Assembly: GCA_019689775.1 (NCBI GenBank)
Contig: JADGGV010000026.1
Span: forward strand, 1 to 18,211
Direction of reading: 5' to 3'
DNA: 18,211 bases
DNA from: Gemmatimonadota bacterium
GTDB lineage: Bacteria; Gemmatimonadota; Gemmatimonadetes; Longimicrobiales; RSA9
In this document: positions 1 to 11,977 of the stretch, piece by piece
How the letters are laid out: every line of letters begins with the position of its first letter
How positions within the stretch are numbered: position 1 is the stretch's first letter
The notes under the pieces: model-generated
The model's database searches: none
The model's input: the letters and a program-made list of their open reading frames with translations, nothing else
Told to the model about the DNA's origin: nothing
Program-made: the position numbers and the translations under genes

Positions 1-31
1 CGAGGGCGAGGTACGGCGGGGGCTCGCTCAC
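1..31 (-). CDS. tsaB: Start of probable TsaB (5' end only; cut by window edge)
   Basis: Only the first ten codons are in the window, reading V-S-E-P-P-P-Y-L-A-L from a GTG at 31..29. The GTG overlaps the TGA stop of tsaE in a GTGA arrangement, the same coupling seen between uvrB and tsaE. The residues '-YLAL' match the way TsaB proteins begin ('ILALDTS'), and tsaE-tsaB is a common gene pair. TsaB is the non-catalytic partner of TsaD in making the tRNA N6-threonylcarbamoyladenosine modification, in which TsaE is the ATPase. The identification rests mostly on position, because ten residues are too few to prove a family. Another small downstream gene cannot be excluded. Confidence 0.55.
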   Translation of the reverse strand, partial: MSEPPPYLAL

Positions 32-548
32 GGGCGACTCACCGGTGGGGCGGGAAGCGGGGGCGCGGCGCCGCGGCGGACGGCGCGCACGTCGCGCACG
101 TCGGCGCCCGGCCCAGGCGCGACCAGGTAGACGTCCCAACGGTCCTCCGGGAGGAGCGCCTCGGCGCGCTCGGGCCACTCCGCGAGGACGATCTCGGGGC
201 CGGCGGCCAGCTCCGCCCAGCCAAGCTCCCAGACCTCGTCGGGATCGTCGAGCCGGTAGAGGTCGAGGTGCACCACGTCCACGCCCCGGCCGGATGCGTA
301 GCGGTAGAGGAGGTTGAACGTCGGCGACGGCATGTGGCCCCGGACGCCGGCGCCGCGGGCAATGCTGCGCGCGAGCACCGATTTCCCCGCGCCGAGCTCG
401 CCGCGCAGCGCGACGAAGAGCGGCACGTCGGCGGCGGCGCCGATGCGCTCGCCCCAGGCCTCCAGCTCGGGCTCGGTCAAGCGGACCGGCCCGATCTCGG
501 CCGTCGCCGGCGCGGCCCGTCGGGCCGAATCGGGGGGCGTCGCCGCGC

Positions 549-552
<4 letters not shown>
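28..552 (-). CDS. tsaE: tRNA threonylcarbamoyladenosine biosynthesis ATPase TsaE
   Basis: A 174-aa P-loop ATPase of the TsaE (YjeE) family, which drives the TsaB-TsaD complex that installs t6A at position 37 of ANN-decoding tRNAs in the cytoplasm. The Walker A motif GELGAGKS lies at residues 51-58. It is followed by the family signatures SPTFNLL (about 76-82), HLDLYRL (about 95-101) and the Walker B-like AEWPER (about 124-129). The chosen ATG (552..550) overlaps the uvrB stop as ATGA, so translation is probably coupled. The open frame runs further upstream inside uvrB, but that extension has low-complexity Arg/Gly/Ala sequence and no family similarity. The N-terminal 20 residues are variable and Ala/Pro-rich. 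No key residue is missing. Its usual partner tsaB follows directly. Confidence 0.93.
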
Positions 553-2570
<2,018 letters not shown>

Positions 2571-2578
2571 GGTGAGGT

Positions 2579-2608
2579 AATGTACCCCGGAGGGGGGGAG
2601 AGGGTCGA
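2579..2608 (-). promoter_or_regulatory. Candidate uvrB promoter, possibly giving a leaderless mRNA
   Basis: On the minus strand, TCGACC (2608..2603, 4/6 to TTGACA) and TACATT (2584..2579, 4/6 to TATAAT, fits TANNNT) are separated by 18 bases. TACATT ends 8 bases before the uvrB ATG, so transcription would begin at or next to the start codon. No Shine-Dalgarno sequence lies in that gap, which agrees with a leaderless message. This is a reading of two short boxes in GC-rich DNA and is not proof. Confidence 0.42.
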
Positions 2609-2613
2609 GGGGG
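2592..2613 (+). other. G-quadruplex-type motif in the uvrB upstream region
   Basis: The plus strand (template strand for uvrB) carries seven G at 2592-2598, three at 2602-2604 and five at 2609-2613. Splitting the first run in two gives four G3 tracts with loops of 1, 3 and 4 bases, which fits the G3N1-7 rule. It lies in the spacer and -35 area of the proposed uvrB promoter. Chance occurrence is possible at this GC content. Confidence 0.45.
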
Positions 2614-2707
2614 AAATGGTGGCCGGAAGGGGTATGGAGGCGCCCCACCGCGCGCGCAACCGTGTGATCCGCGAGGAGGCATGCGGGCGTCCTCTCGCCC
2701 CTGCCCA

Positions 2708-2732
2708 CCCTCTTGCTCTTGCTCTTGCTCCT
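2708..2732 (+). repeat. Left arm of inverted CTCTTG-repeat flanking the four-helix-bundle gene
   Basis: This tract holds three tandem CTCTTG units followed by CTCCT. The same sequence with one fewer unit occurs in reverse complement at 3146-3164, so the small gene at 2768-3133 sits between inverted arms. Nineteen bases match if one six-base unit is allowed to differ. No target-site duplication is evident outside the arms. Confidence 0.7.
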
Positions 2733-2767
2733 GCTCTCCGGCTCTCACGCTCGCGGCGCGAACGTCC

Positions 2768-3133
2768 ATGCCACGCTTCCACCACGAGCGCCTCGTCGTC
2801 TACCGCCGTGCCGTCGAGTTCTTCTCGTTCGCGCATGAGCTGGTCGCCTCTCTCCCGTCGATGCGCGCGGATCTGCGAGATCAGCTCATCCGCGCGTCGA
2901 CGTCGATTCCGCTACACATCGCGGAGGGGAGCGGCGAGTTTCGAGCGAACGAGAAGGCGCGGTTCTACCGGATTGCGAGGCGCTCCGCAACGGAATGCGC
3001 GGCGATCCTGGACGTAATCGAGACGGTGAGTGGGGTCGAGGCGGCTCGATTCGACCGTGGCCGGATGCTTCTCGACGAAGTGATCGCGATGCTCACGAAA
3101 ATGGCGATGCCGGGGATGAGGAAGGAGGGATGA
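2768..3133 (+). CDS. Four-helix-bundle protein, S23/23S rRNA intervening-sequence family
   Basis: A 121-aa soluble, mostly helical protein. Residues near the middle read STSIPLHIAEGSGEF, matching the hallmark of the four-helix-bundle family first seen in 23S rRNA intervening sequences of Leptospira (pattern S-I-P-x-N-I-A-E-G-x-G). The family Asn is His here. The family also includes the accessory Avd protein of diversity-generating retroelements, but no reverse transcriptase or variable repeat is nearby. Its cellular job is unknown. The ATG at 2768 gives the typical start M-P-R-F-H-H-E-R-L. An upstream extension to 2681 would translate the CTCTTG repeat as Ser-Cys repeats and is unlikely. The gene points against both leftward neighbours, has no clear Shine-Dalgarno sequence and lies between inverted repeat arms, which suggests it arrived as a unit. 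Confidence 0.85.
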   Translation: MPRFHHERLVVYRRAVEFFSFAHELVASLPSMRADLRDQLIRASTSIPLHIAEGSGEFRANEKARFYRIARRSATECAAILDVIETVSGVEAARFDRGRMLLDEVIAMLTKMAMPGMRKEG

Positions 3134-3145
3134 CGGTGAGGGGTG

Positions 3146-3164
3146 AGGAGCAAGAGCAAGAGGG
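3146..3164 (-). repeat. Right arm of inverted CTCTTG-repeat flanking the four-helix-bundle gene
   Basis: On the minus strand this reads CCCTCTTGCTCTTGCTCCT and matches the left arm at 2708-2732 apart from one missing CTCTTG unit. It begins 12 bases after the stop of the small gene and ends 18 bases before the rel stop codon. A short GGTGAGGGGTGAGG direct repeat precedes it. Confidence 0.7.
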
Positions 3165-3182
3165 GAGCCGGACCTCGAAGGC

Positions 3183-5390
3183 TCAGCCCTCCAAATCCTG
3201 CTCCCCCAAATGCTCCCTCCGCTCCACCGAGAGTACCCCGTTCACCCGCCGGATCGCCTTCATGACCTTCTTCAGGTGGGCGAGGTCCTGGACCTCGACG
3301 GCGAAGTTGCCGCGCATTCCGCCGTCGCCGGCGTGGATGTCGGCGGAACGGATGTTGGTGCCGGTCTCGGTGATGGCGGAGGCGATGTCGGAGAGGAGGC
3401 CGCGGCGGTCGTCGCCCTCGACGACGAGGCGGACGAAGAAGCGGTCGCCCGCCTCGGCCTGCCACTCGATCTCGATGCGGCGCTCCGGGTGCTCCGAGAG
3501 GTTCAGCACGTTCGGGCAGTCGACGCGGTGGACGGAGATGCCGCGGCCGCGCGTGATGTAGCCGATGACGTCGTCGCCCGGGACGGGCTGACAGCACTGG
3601 GAGTAGCGCACCATCATGTTCTCGAGGCCCTGGATGCGCACACCGCGCCCGGTGCCGCGCACCTTCTCGACGAGGCGCTCGAAGGCGGTCGGCTTCGGGA
3701 CCGGCGCGGAGGCGTCGGCCTCGGGGAACAGCTCCTTGAGGATCGCCGAGAGGCCCAGGTCGCCGCGGCCGAGCGCCGCGTAGACGTAGTCGAAGTTCGG
3801 CACGTTGAGCGCGCGGGCGGCCTTCGCCATGCGCTCCTCGTCGGGCTTCTCCCGGCGCAGCTTGCGCAGCTCCCGCTCGAGCAGCTCCTTGCCGAGCTGC
3901 ATCGACGACGAGAACTCCTCCTGGTTGATCCAGTTGCGGATCTTCTGGCGCGCGCGCGCCGTCTTCACGAACGCGAGCCAGTCGCGCGAGGGGCGCTGGC
4001 GTGCGTCGGTGATGACCTCCACCGTGTCGCCGTTCTTCAGCTCCTTCGCGAGCGGCACGATGCGCCCGTTGACGCGGGCGCCCGCGCAGTGCAGCCCGAC
4101 CTCGGTGTGCACGGCGAACGCGAAGTCGATCGGCGTCGCCCCCTTCGGGAGCTGCTTGACGTCCCCCTTCGGCGTGAAGACGAAGATCTCGTCCTGGAAC
4201 AGGTCGATGCGGAGGAACTCCATGAACTCCTCCGGCTCCTTCGTCTCCTGCTGCCATTCCAGGACCTGACGGAACCACGACAGCGTCTCGTCGACCTCGT
4301 TCGGCTGCCGCGCGCCCCCCTCCTTGTAGCGCCAGTGCGCCGCGATCCCGTACTCCGCGGTGCGGTGCATCTCCTGCGTGCGGATCTGGATCTCGTAGAG
4401 TCGCCCGCCGGGGCCGAAGATGGTCGTGTGCAGCGACCGGTACATGTTCGACTTCGGCGTGGCGATGTAGTCGTGGAACCGCTCCTGCAACGGCGTCCAC
4501 TTGTTGTGGATGACGCCGAGTGCGTGGTAGCAGTTCGCGATGGTGTCCGTGACCACGCGGATCGCCATCAGGTCGTAGATCTCCTCATACGGCCGTCCGC
4601 GCTTCATCATCTTGCGATGGATCGACCACAGATGCTTTGGCCGGCCGTAGACCTCGCACGGGATCCCGGCGTTCTTCAGTTCCTCCTCCAGCGGGCGCCG
4701 CACCTCCTCGATCTGCACCTCGCGCTCGAGCCGCTTCTCGGCGACCTTCGCCGCCAGCTCGCGGTACGCCTCCGGCTCGAGGTGCTTGAAGGCCAGATCC
4801 TCCAGCTCCCACTTGAGGTGCGCCATGCCGAGGCGGTGCGCGAGCGGCGCGTAGATGTCGCGCGTCTCCTGCGCGATGCGCCGCCGCTTGTCCGGCCGCA
4901 GGTGCTCGAGCGTGCGCATGTTGTGCAGCCGGTCCGCCAGCTTGATCAGGATCACGCGCGCGTCCTGCGCCATCGACAGCAGCAGCTTGCGGTAGTTCTC
5001 CACCTGCTGCTCCGTCGTCGAGCGGAACTGCACCTTCCCGATCTTCGTGACCCCGTCGACGATGCGCGCGATCTCCTCGCCGAACTCCTCCCCCACGACG
5101 TCGAGCGTCATGAGCGTGTCCTCGACGACGTCGTGCAGCAGCCCGGCGGCGATGGAGGCCGTGTCCAGGTGCAGGTCGGCCAGGATCTTGGCCACCTCGA
5201 CGCAGTGGACGACGTACTCCTCCCCCGACGCACGCCGCTGGCCCACGTGCGCGCGCTCGCTGGAGCGGTACGCCTTCGCGATGAGGGCGACGTCCAGCCG
5301 GTCGACGTACGGCTGCACGGCCTCCCTCAGGCGCGGCGGGAGCTCCTGGAGCGCGCTGCGCACCGATTCCCGGTCGACGATCGACTGCAT
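3183..5390 (-). CDS. rel: Bifunctional (p)ppGpp synthetase/hydrolase (RelA/SpoT family)
   Basis: A full-length 735-aa long RSH enzyme that makes and breaks the alarmone (p)ppGpp in response to starvation. The hydrolase domain has an intact HDVVED (86-91) and LADRLHNMRT (151-160). The synthetase domain spans about 245-355 with YDLMAIRVV, a motif RFHD at 304-307 and YEIQIRT at 332-338. Next come the TGS domain (about 402-461), a helical region, the conserved-cysteine segment (C599, C600, H621, C625) and a C-terminal ACT domain (about 653-725). Both catalytic sites look intact, so it should be bifunctional. The basic residue of the usual RxKD motif is His instead of Lys. The ATG at 5390 lies four bases after the radC stop, with AGGA just upstream inside radC, so translation is likely coupled. 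A longer start at 5447 would lie within radC and lacks support. It may be the only long RSH gene, but this window cannot show that. Confidence 0.96.
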   Translation of the reverse strand: MQSIVDRESVRSALQELPPRLREAVQPYVDRLDVALIAKAYRSSERAHVGQRRASGEEYVVHCVEVAKILADLHLDTASIAAGLLHDVVEDTLMTLDVVGEEFGEEIARIVDGVTKIGKVQFRSTTEQQVENYRKLLLSMAQDARVILIKLADRLHNMRTLEHLRPDKRRRIAQETRDIYAPLAHRLGMAHLKWELEDLAFKHLEPEAYRELAAKVAEKRLEREVQIEEVRRPLEEELKNAGIPCEVYGRPKHLWSIHRKMMKRGRPYEEIYDLMAIRVVTDTIANCYHALGVIHNKWTPLQERFHDYIATPKSNMYRSLHTTIFGPGGRLYEIQIRTQEMHRTAEYGIAAHWRYKEGGARQPNEVDETLSWFRQVLEWQQETKEPEEFMEFLRIDLFQDEIFVFTPKGDVKQLPKGATPIDFAFAVHTEVGLHCAGARVNGRIVPLAKELKNGDTVEVITDARQRPSRDWLAFVKTARARQKIRNWINQEEFSSSMQLGKELLERELRKLRREKPDEERMAKAARALNVPNFDYVYAALGRGDLGLSAILKELFPEADASAPVPKPTAFERLVEKVRGTGRGVRIQGLENMMVRYSQCCQPVPGDDVIGYITRGRGISVHRVDCPNVLNLSEHPERRIEIEWQAEAGDRFFVRLVVEGDDRRGLLSDIASAITETGTNIRSADIHAGDGGMRGNFAVEVQDLAHLKKVMKAIRRVNGVLSVERREHLGEQDLEG

Positions 5391-5394
5391 CGGC

Positions 5395-6090
5395 TCATCC
5401 TGGTACCAGTAGCCCGGCCTCGACGAACGACACGAACGTCGATTCACCGATGACTACGTGATCGAGTACGGGGATGCCCATCAGCCGGCCCGCATCGGCG
5501 AGCTGGCGGGTCACCGCCCGGTCCTCCGGCGAGGGCGTGGGGTCCCCCGAGGGATGGTTGTGGAGCAGGATCACTGCCGCGGCGCTCTCGACCACGGCCG
5601 GCTTGAACACCTCGCGCGGATGGATCACCGAGGCGTCCAGGATCCCCCGCGTCACCACCACCTCCCTTACTACCCCGTGTTGGGCGTTCAGGAGCAGGAC
5701 GCGGAATTCTTCGTGCAGGAGGTGGCGCAGCGAGGGGGCGCAGAGGGCGAACACGTCGGCCGGGCCGCGGATCCGGCTCCGCTCCAGCGGCGCCTCGCGC
5801 TCGAGGCGCCGCCCCAGCTCGAGCGCCGCGGCGACCCGGGCCGCCACCGCCGGTCCCACGCCGCGCGTCCGCTTCAGCTCCCCGAGCGGCAGCGAGGCCA
5901 GCCGCCGCAGCGAGCCGTCCGAGCGTCGCAGCAGCTCCCCCGCCACGTCGACCGCCGAGCTTCCCTCGGCGCCACTGCCGACGAGGATCGCGAGCAGCTC
6001 GCGAGAGGAGAGCGCCGCGGCGCCGAGCGCCGCCAGCCGCTCGCGCGGCCGGTCGGCGGCGCCCCACTCCTTGATCCGATACGCAGCCAC
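5395..6090 (-). CDS. radC: RadC-family JAB/MPN-domain protein
   Basis: A 231-aa RadC (DUF2466) protein, the family's usual length. It has an N-terminal UPF0758 region with a helix-hairpin-helix (KRTRGVGPAVAARVAAAL, about 73-90) and a C-terminal JAB/MPN metalloprotease-like domain. The metal motif is complete: H177-N-H179, then seven residues, S187 and D190. The old link to DNA repair is doubtful and the biochemical role is unknown. The GTG at 6090 is chosen because GGAGGGG sits five bases upstream and the protein then starts AAYRIKEWGAADRPRERL, the conserved family start (compare 'IKDWPEDERPRERL'). The frame stays open to 6267, but that stretch includes the secA terminator. It is followed four bases later by rel, so the two are probably one transcript. 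Confidence 0.93.
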   Translation of the reverse strand: MAAYRIKEWGAADRPRERLAALGAAALSSRELLAILVGSGAEGSSAVDVAGELLRRSDGSLRRLASLPLGELKRTRGVGPAVAARVAAALELGRRLEREAPLERSRIRGPADVFALCAPSLRHLLHEEFRVLLLNAQHGVVREVVVTRGILDASVIHPREVFKPAVVESAAAVILLHNHPSGDPTPSPEDRAVTRQLADAGRLMGIPVLDHVVIGESTFVSFVEAGLLVPG

Positions 6091-6103
6091 CGTCCCCTCC
6101 AGA

Positions 6104-6132
6104 AATGTTGCTGGCCCCGTTTGCGGAGACAA
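6104..6132 (-). promoter_or_regulatory. Weak candidate promoter for radC-rel
   Basis: TTGTCT (6132..6127) and AACATT (6109..6104) are spaced by 17 bases on the minus strand, just after the secA terminator and about 14 bases before the radC GTG. The -35 fits 4/6 and the -10 only 3/6. Position between a terminator and a gene with a good Shine-Dalgarno sequence is the main support. Confidence 0.3.
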
Positions 6133-6167
6133 GAACGCGCCCCCGCCGGACACATGCGGGGGCGCGT
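6126..6167 (-). terminator. Rho-independent terminator after secA
   Basis: A perfect 12-bp inverted repeat (ACGCGCCCCCGC at 6135-6146 with its complement at 6156-6167) encloses a 9-base loop. On the minus strand it is followed by the T-rich TTCTTGTCT. It lies 50 bases after the secA stop and before the radC start, separating the two units. Confidence 0.78.
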
Positions 6168-6217
6168 CTCGTGGGCCAGGGCCGCCCGGTGCCTGGCCGG
6201 TCCCGGACGCTACCGGA

Positions 6218-9544
<3,327 letters not shown>

Positions 9545-9579
9545 GTATTCGTCGTCAGATCAAAGAGGATCGATCCCTT

Positions 9580-9609
9580 CATATACCCCGACGCCCGGGC
9601 GCTGGTCCA
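9580..9609 (-). promoter_or_regulatory. Candidate secA promoter
   Basis: TGGACC (9609..9604, 4/6) and TATATG (9585..9580, 4/6) are separated by 18 bases on the minus strand, about 35 bases before the secA ATG and after the nadD stop. A perfect palindrome GGATCGATCC (9567-9576) lies between the -10 box and the start codon and could be an operator or chance. Confidence 0.38.
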
Positions 9610-9624
9610 CGCGCGAGACGGATT

Positions 9625-10206
9625 TCACGGGCGAATGCCGTACAGCCCCTCCCGGCGGATGATCGCCTCCACCCCCTCGGGCACGAGGTAGCGGATCGGC
9701 TCGCCGGCGGCCGCGCGGCGGCGAATGTCGGTGGAGGAGATGTCGATGCGCGTGACCTCGAGCCGGATGGCGGCGGCGTCGTGGCCGGGCGCGGTCGGGC
9801 TCACGCCGGCGCGGGTCAGCAACACGAGCGTGGCGAGGCGCGCGATCTCCTGCGGCTCGCGCCAGGTCCCGAAATCGCGCGCCTGGTCGGCGCCGAGCAG
9901 CAGGAACAGCTCGGCGTCGGGGTCGCGGCGCCGCAGCTCGCGCAACGTATGCACGGTGTACGACGGTCCGGCCCGGCACAGCTCGAGGTCGTCGACGGCG
10001 AAGCGCGGGTCGGCGGCGACGGCGGCGCGGACCATCTCCAGGCGCAGCGCGGCCGGCGACTGGGGCCGGTCGCGCTTGTGCGGCGGGATGGCGGCCGGGA
10101 CGAAGAGGACCCGGTCGAGGCGGAGCCGCGCGTGCGCGTCCTGCGCGACGATCAGGTGGCCGAGGTGCGGGGGGTCGAAGGTCCCCCCGAACACCCCGAG
10201 TCTCAC
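9625..10206 (-). CDS. nadD: Nicotinate-nucleotide adenylyltransferase (NadD)
   Basis: A 193-aa cytoplasmic nucleotidyltransferase that joins nicotinate mononucleotide and ATP to make deamido-NAD+, a step shared by de novo and salvage NAD synthesis. The N-terminal nucleotide-binding motif GGTFDPPHLGHL (7-18) and the C-terminal ISSTDIRRR (156-164) are both intact, and the length is typical. The GTG start (10206..10204) overlaps the TGA of the bamD-like gene as GTGA, so the two are probably translated from one message. The frame ends before the secA promoter region. No oddities were noticed. Confidence 0.96.
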   Translation of the reverse strand: MRLGVFGGTFDPPHLGHLIVAQDAHARLRLDRVLFVPAAIPPHKRDRPQSPAALRLEMVRAAVAADPRFAVDDLELCRAGPSYTVHTLRELRRRDPDAELFLLLGADQARDFGTWREPQEIARLATLVLLTRAGVSPTAPGHDAAAIRLEVTRIDISSTDIRRRAAAGEPIRYLVPEGVEAIIRREGLYGIRP

Positions 10207-10943
10207 GACTTGGCCAGGGAGATCTCCGCCGCCTCCTTCGCGGCGGCGCTCCCCGGGAACTCGCGGAGGAGGCGTTCCTTCGCGGCCTTGGCCTCCTCCA
10301 CGTCGCCGATCGAGTTGTACGCCTCCACCATGCGCAGCAGCGACTGCGCCGCGGCGTTGGAGGTCGGATACGTCTTGACCACCAGGTCGAAGTAGATCAG
10401 CGAGGGGTCGTAGGCGCGACGGCGGAAGTAGAAGTCGCCGGCGATGAAGAGCTTCTGCGCGAGCTTCTCCGTGAGCCGGCTCACCATCTCCTTGGCCTTG
10501 GGCGCGAACTCGCTGTTCGGGTAATAGGCGATGAGCGACTGGCAGTGGTCGAGCGCGGCCTGCGTGTACTGCTGGTCAAGCTCGACGGGAGGGGACAGCC
10601 GCTCGTACGACTCGCAGACGCGGAAGCGCGCGTCGTCGGCCCAGGGGCCGGCCGGGTAGTCGTTCGCCAGGCGCGAGAACTCGTTCGCCGCCGTGACGTA
10701 CTCCTTCTTGCCGAAGTACGCCTCGCCCAGCCGGTAGCGGGCCTCCTGCACGCGAGCGTAGCTCGGGTACTGGATGACGAGGCGATCGAACGCCTCCGTC
10801 GCGTTCTGCCAGTGCCGCGCGGCGAGCTCCTTCATCCCCCGCTCGAAGAGGGCATCCGGTCCGAGATTCTCCAGATGGACGACCCCGGACGAGCAGCCGG
10901 CGACGAGGGTGAGCGCCACCACCCCCATGAACCTCGAATGCAT
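10203..10943 (-). CDS. bamD: BamD/YfiO-like outer-membrane assembly lipoprotein
   Basis: A 246-aa predicted lipoprotein. The signal peptide MHSRFMGVVALTLVAGC ends in the lipobox LVAGC, so Cys17 would be acylated. The mature part is a row of TPR-type helix pairs with the BamD pattern: ALFERGMKELAARHWQNATEAFDRL, FGKKEYVTAANEFSRLANDYP and YYPNSEFAPKAKEMV, then KLFIAGDFYFRRRAYDPSLIYFDLVVKTYP. BamD is part of the complex that folds beta-barrel proteins into the outer membrane, so the gene marks a diderm cell. Two ATG codons (10943 and 10928) each follow a GAGGT at close spacing; the first gives the better charged N-terminus. It is followed by nadD with a four-base overlap. A longer frame to 11219 would run through the upstream hairpin and is rejected. 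Confidence 0.88.
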   Translation of the reverse strand: MHSRFMGVVALTLVAGCSSGVVHLENLGPDALFERGMKELAARHWQNATEAFDRLVIQYPSYARVQEARYRLGEAYFGKKEYVTAANEFSRLANDYPAGPWADDARFRVCESYERLSPPVELDQQYTQAALDHCQSLIAYYPNSEFAPKAKEMVSRLTEKLAQKLFIAGDFYFRRRAYDPSLIYFDLVVKTYPTSNAAAQSLLRMVEAYNSIGDVEEAKAAKERLLREFPGSAAAKEAAEISLAKS

Positions 10944-11011
10944 TCGACCTCGACGGATCGTGAGTGAATCCCTGACGCGGCGCTGAACCGTACACTCCCC
11001 CAGCGGCGGAG

Positions 11012-11046
11012 GTTTCAAACCCTGGCCGCGCCGGGTGGGCGCGGCC
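11012..11046 (-). terminator. Possible terminator after the TPR lipoprotein gene
   Basis: An 8-bp GC stem (GGCCGCGC at 11024-11031 with GCGCGGCC at 11039-11046) with a 7-base loop lies 20 bases past the TPR lipoprotein stop. It is followed on the minus strand by AGGGTTTGAAACC. The T run is short, so this could be a weak or Rho-assisted terminator. It also separates the TPR genes from the bamD-nadD unit. Confidence 0.42.
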
Positions 11047-11065
11047 ATGTCGCGTCGCGCCAGCT

Positions 11066-11977
11066 TCACGAGCCGAAGCGGATCTGGTCGATCCGCTGCT
11101 GCGCCCGTTCGACGAGCGCGCCCGTGCGGGCCGGGTTCAGGTCGAGCACGCGCTGGTAGGCGGCCAGCGCCTCGTCCCTGCGCCCCTGCGCGAGCAGCAG
11201 CTCGCCGCGATGGAACCACGCCTGGTCCTGCAAGTTTTGCGGCACGCCGAGCTCGAGGACGACCGCGAGCTGCGCCAGCGCGTCGTCGGTGCGGCCGGCC
11301 GTCTCGTACTGCTTGGCCAGCTCGAACGCGCAGTTGCCGATGTGCCAGCGGGCCTCCTCGGCGTGCGGCGCGTGGGGCGCACGCTCGCGGTACTCGCGGA
11401 ACTGGTCGAGCGCGGTGCCGCAGTTGCCGCGCGATTCCTCCAGGAGCGCGGTCTCGTAGAGGAGCGTGGGCGCGGAATCGGGCGGCATCACCTCGAGCGC
11501 GTGCCGGTAGTACGCCAGCGCGCGCTCCGGCTCGCCGCTGGCGCCGTAGTAGCGGGCCAGCACCGGCGCATAGGCGCCGACCGGCAGCCCGGGGCGCAGC
11601 TCGGCCGCGGCCTGGAAGGCGGCGGCGACGGAGTAGCGGTCGCCGCGCGCGAGGGCGCGGTCGGCGAGCGCGAGATAGTCGAACACCGCCTGCGGCGCGT
11701 AGGCCGAGTCTTGCGCCAGCAGGCGGCCGTAGGTCTCGCGCGCGGGCGCGAGCCGGCCGTTGACCGCGTACGCGTGGGCGACGCGCGCCAGGACGGCGGG
11801 GTCGTCGCCGCGGCGCCGGAGCGCGAGGCGGTACTCGGCGAGCGCACCGGTGAAGTTGGAGTCGGCCCAGAGGCGGTCGCCGTTGAGCACGGCGTCCTCG
11901 GTGCGGCGACAGCCGGCGAGGGCGAGCAGCAGGAGCGCGAGGACGGCGGCGGGGCGGTGGAGCTCAGGCACGGTCAT
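11066..11977 (-). CDS. TPR-repeat lipoprotein of unknown function
   Basis: A 303-aa protein with a clear lipoprotein signal: a hydrophobic stretch AAVLALLLLALAGC with lipobox LAGC and Cys23. After it come repeated helix pairs of TPR type across about residues 35-300, for example ALAEYRLALRRRGDDPAVLARVAHAYAV, then ALAYYRHALEVMPPDS and EALAAYQRVLDLNP near the end. TPR lipoproteins usually act as scaffolds at the cell envelope, but no specific partner can be read from the sequence. The ATG at 11977 overlaps the stop of the upstream TPR gene by 14 bases. A GTG two codons later (11971) is an alternative. No Shine-Dalgarno sequence is seen, which fits coupled translation. With the BamD-like protein next door, a role in outer-membrane assembly is conceivable but unproven. 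Confidence 0.8.
   Translation of the reverse strand: MTVPELHRPAAVLALLLLALAGCRRTEDAVLNGDRLWADSNFTGALAEYRLALRRRGDDPAVLARVAHAYAVNGRLAPARETYGRLLAQDSAYAPQAVFDYLALADRALARGDRYSVAAAFQAAAELRPGLPVGAYAPVLARYYGASGEPERALAYYRHALEVMPPDSAPTLLYETALLEESRGNCGTALDQFREYRERAPHAPHAEEARWHIGNCAFELAKQYETAGRTDDALAQLAVVLELGVPQNLQDQAWFHRGELLLAQGRRDEALAAYQRVLDLNPARTGALVERAQQRIDQIRFGS

Noticed and set aside
2711..2730. CRISPR-like short repeat
   Set aside because: The CTCTTG units are a simple six-base tandem repeat without spacers, and no cas genes are present.
2681..2767. N-terminal extension of the four-helix-bundle gene
   Set aside because: It would translate the CTCTTG repeat into Ser-Cys repeats and has no family match. 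The ATG at 2768 gives the typical start.
2708..3164. Diversity-generating retroelement suggested by an Avd-like protein
   Set aside because: No reverse transcriptase, template repeat or variable repeat is in the window. The protein fits the general S23-like family.
3210..5453. A 747-codon open frame antisense to rel
   Set aside because: It mirrors rel exactly, is dominated by Leu/Arg/Asp/Val typical of GC-rich shadow frames and shows no domain. The opposite strand encodes an intact enzyme.
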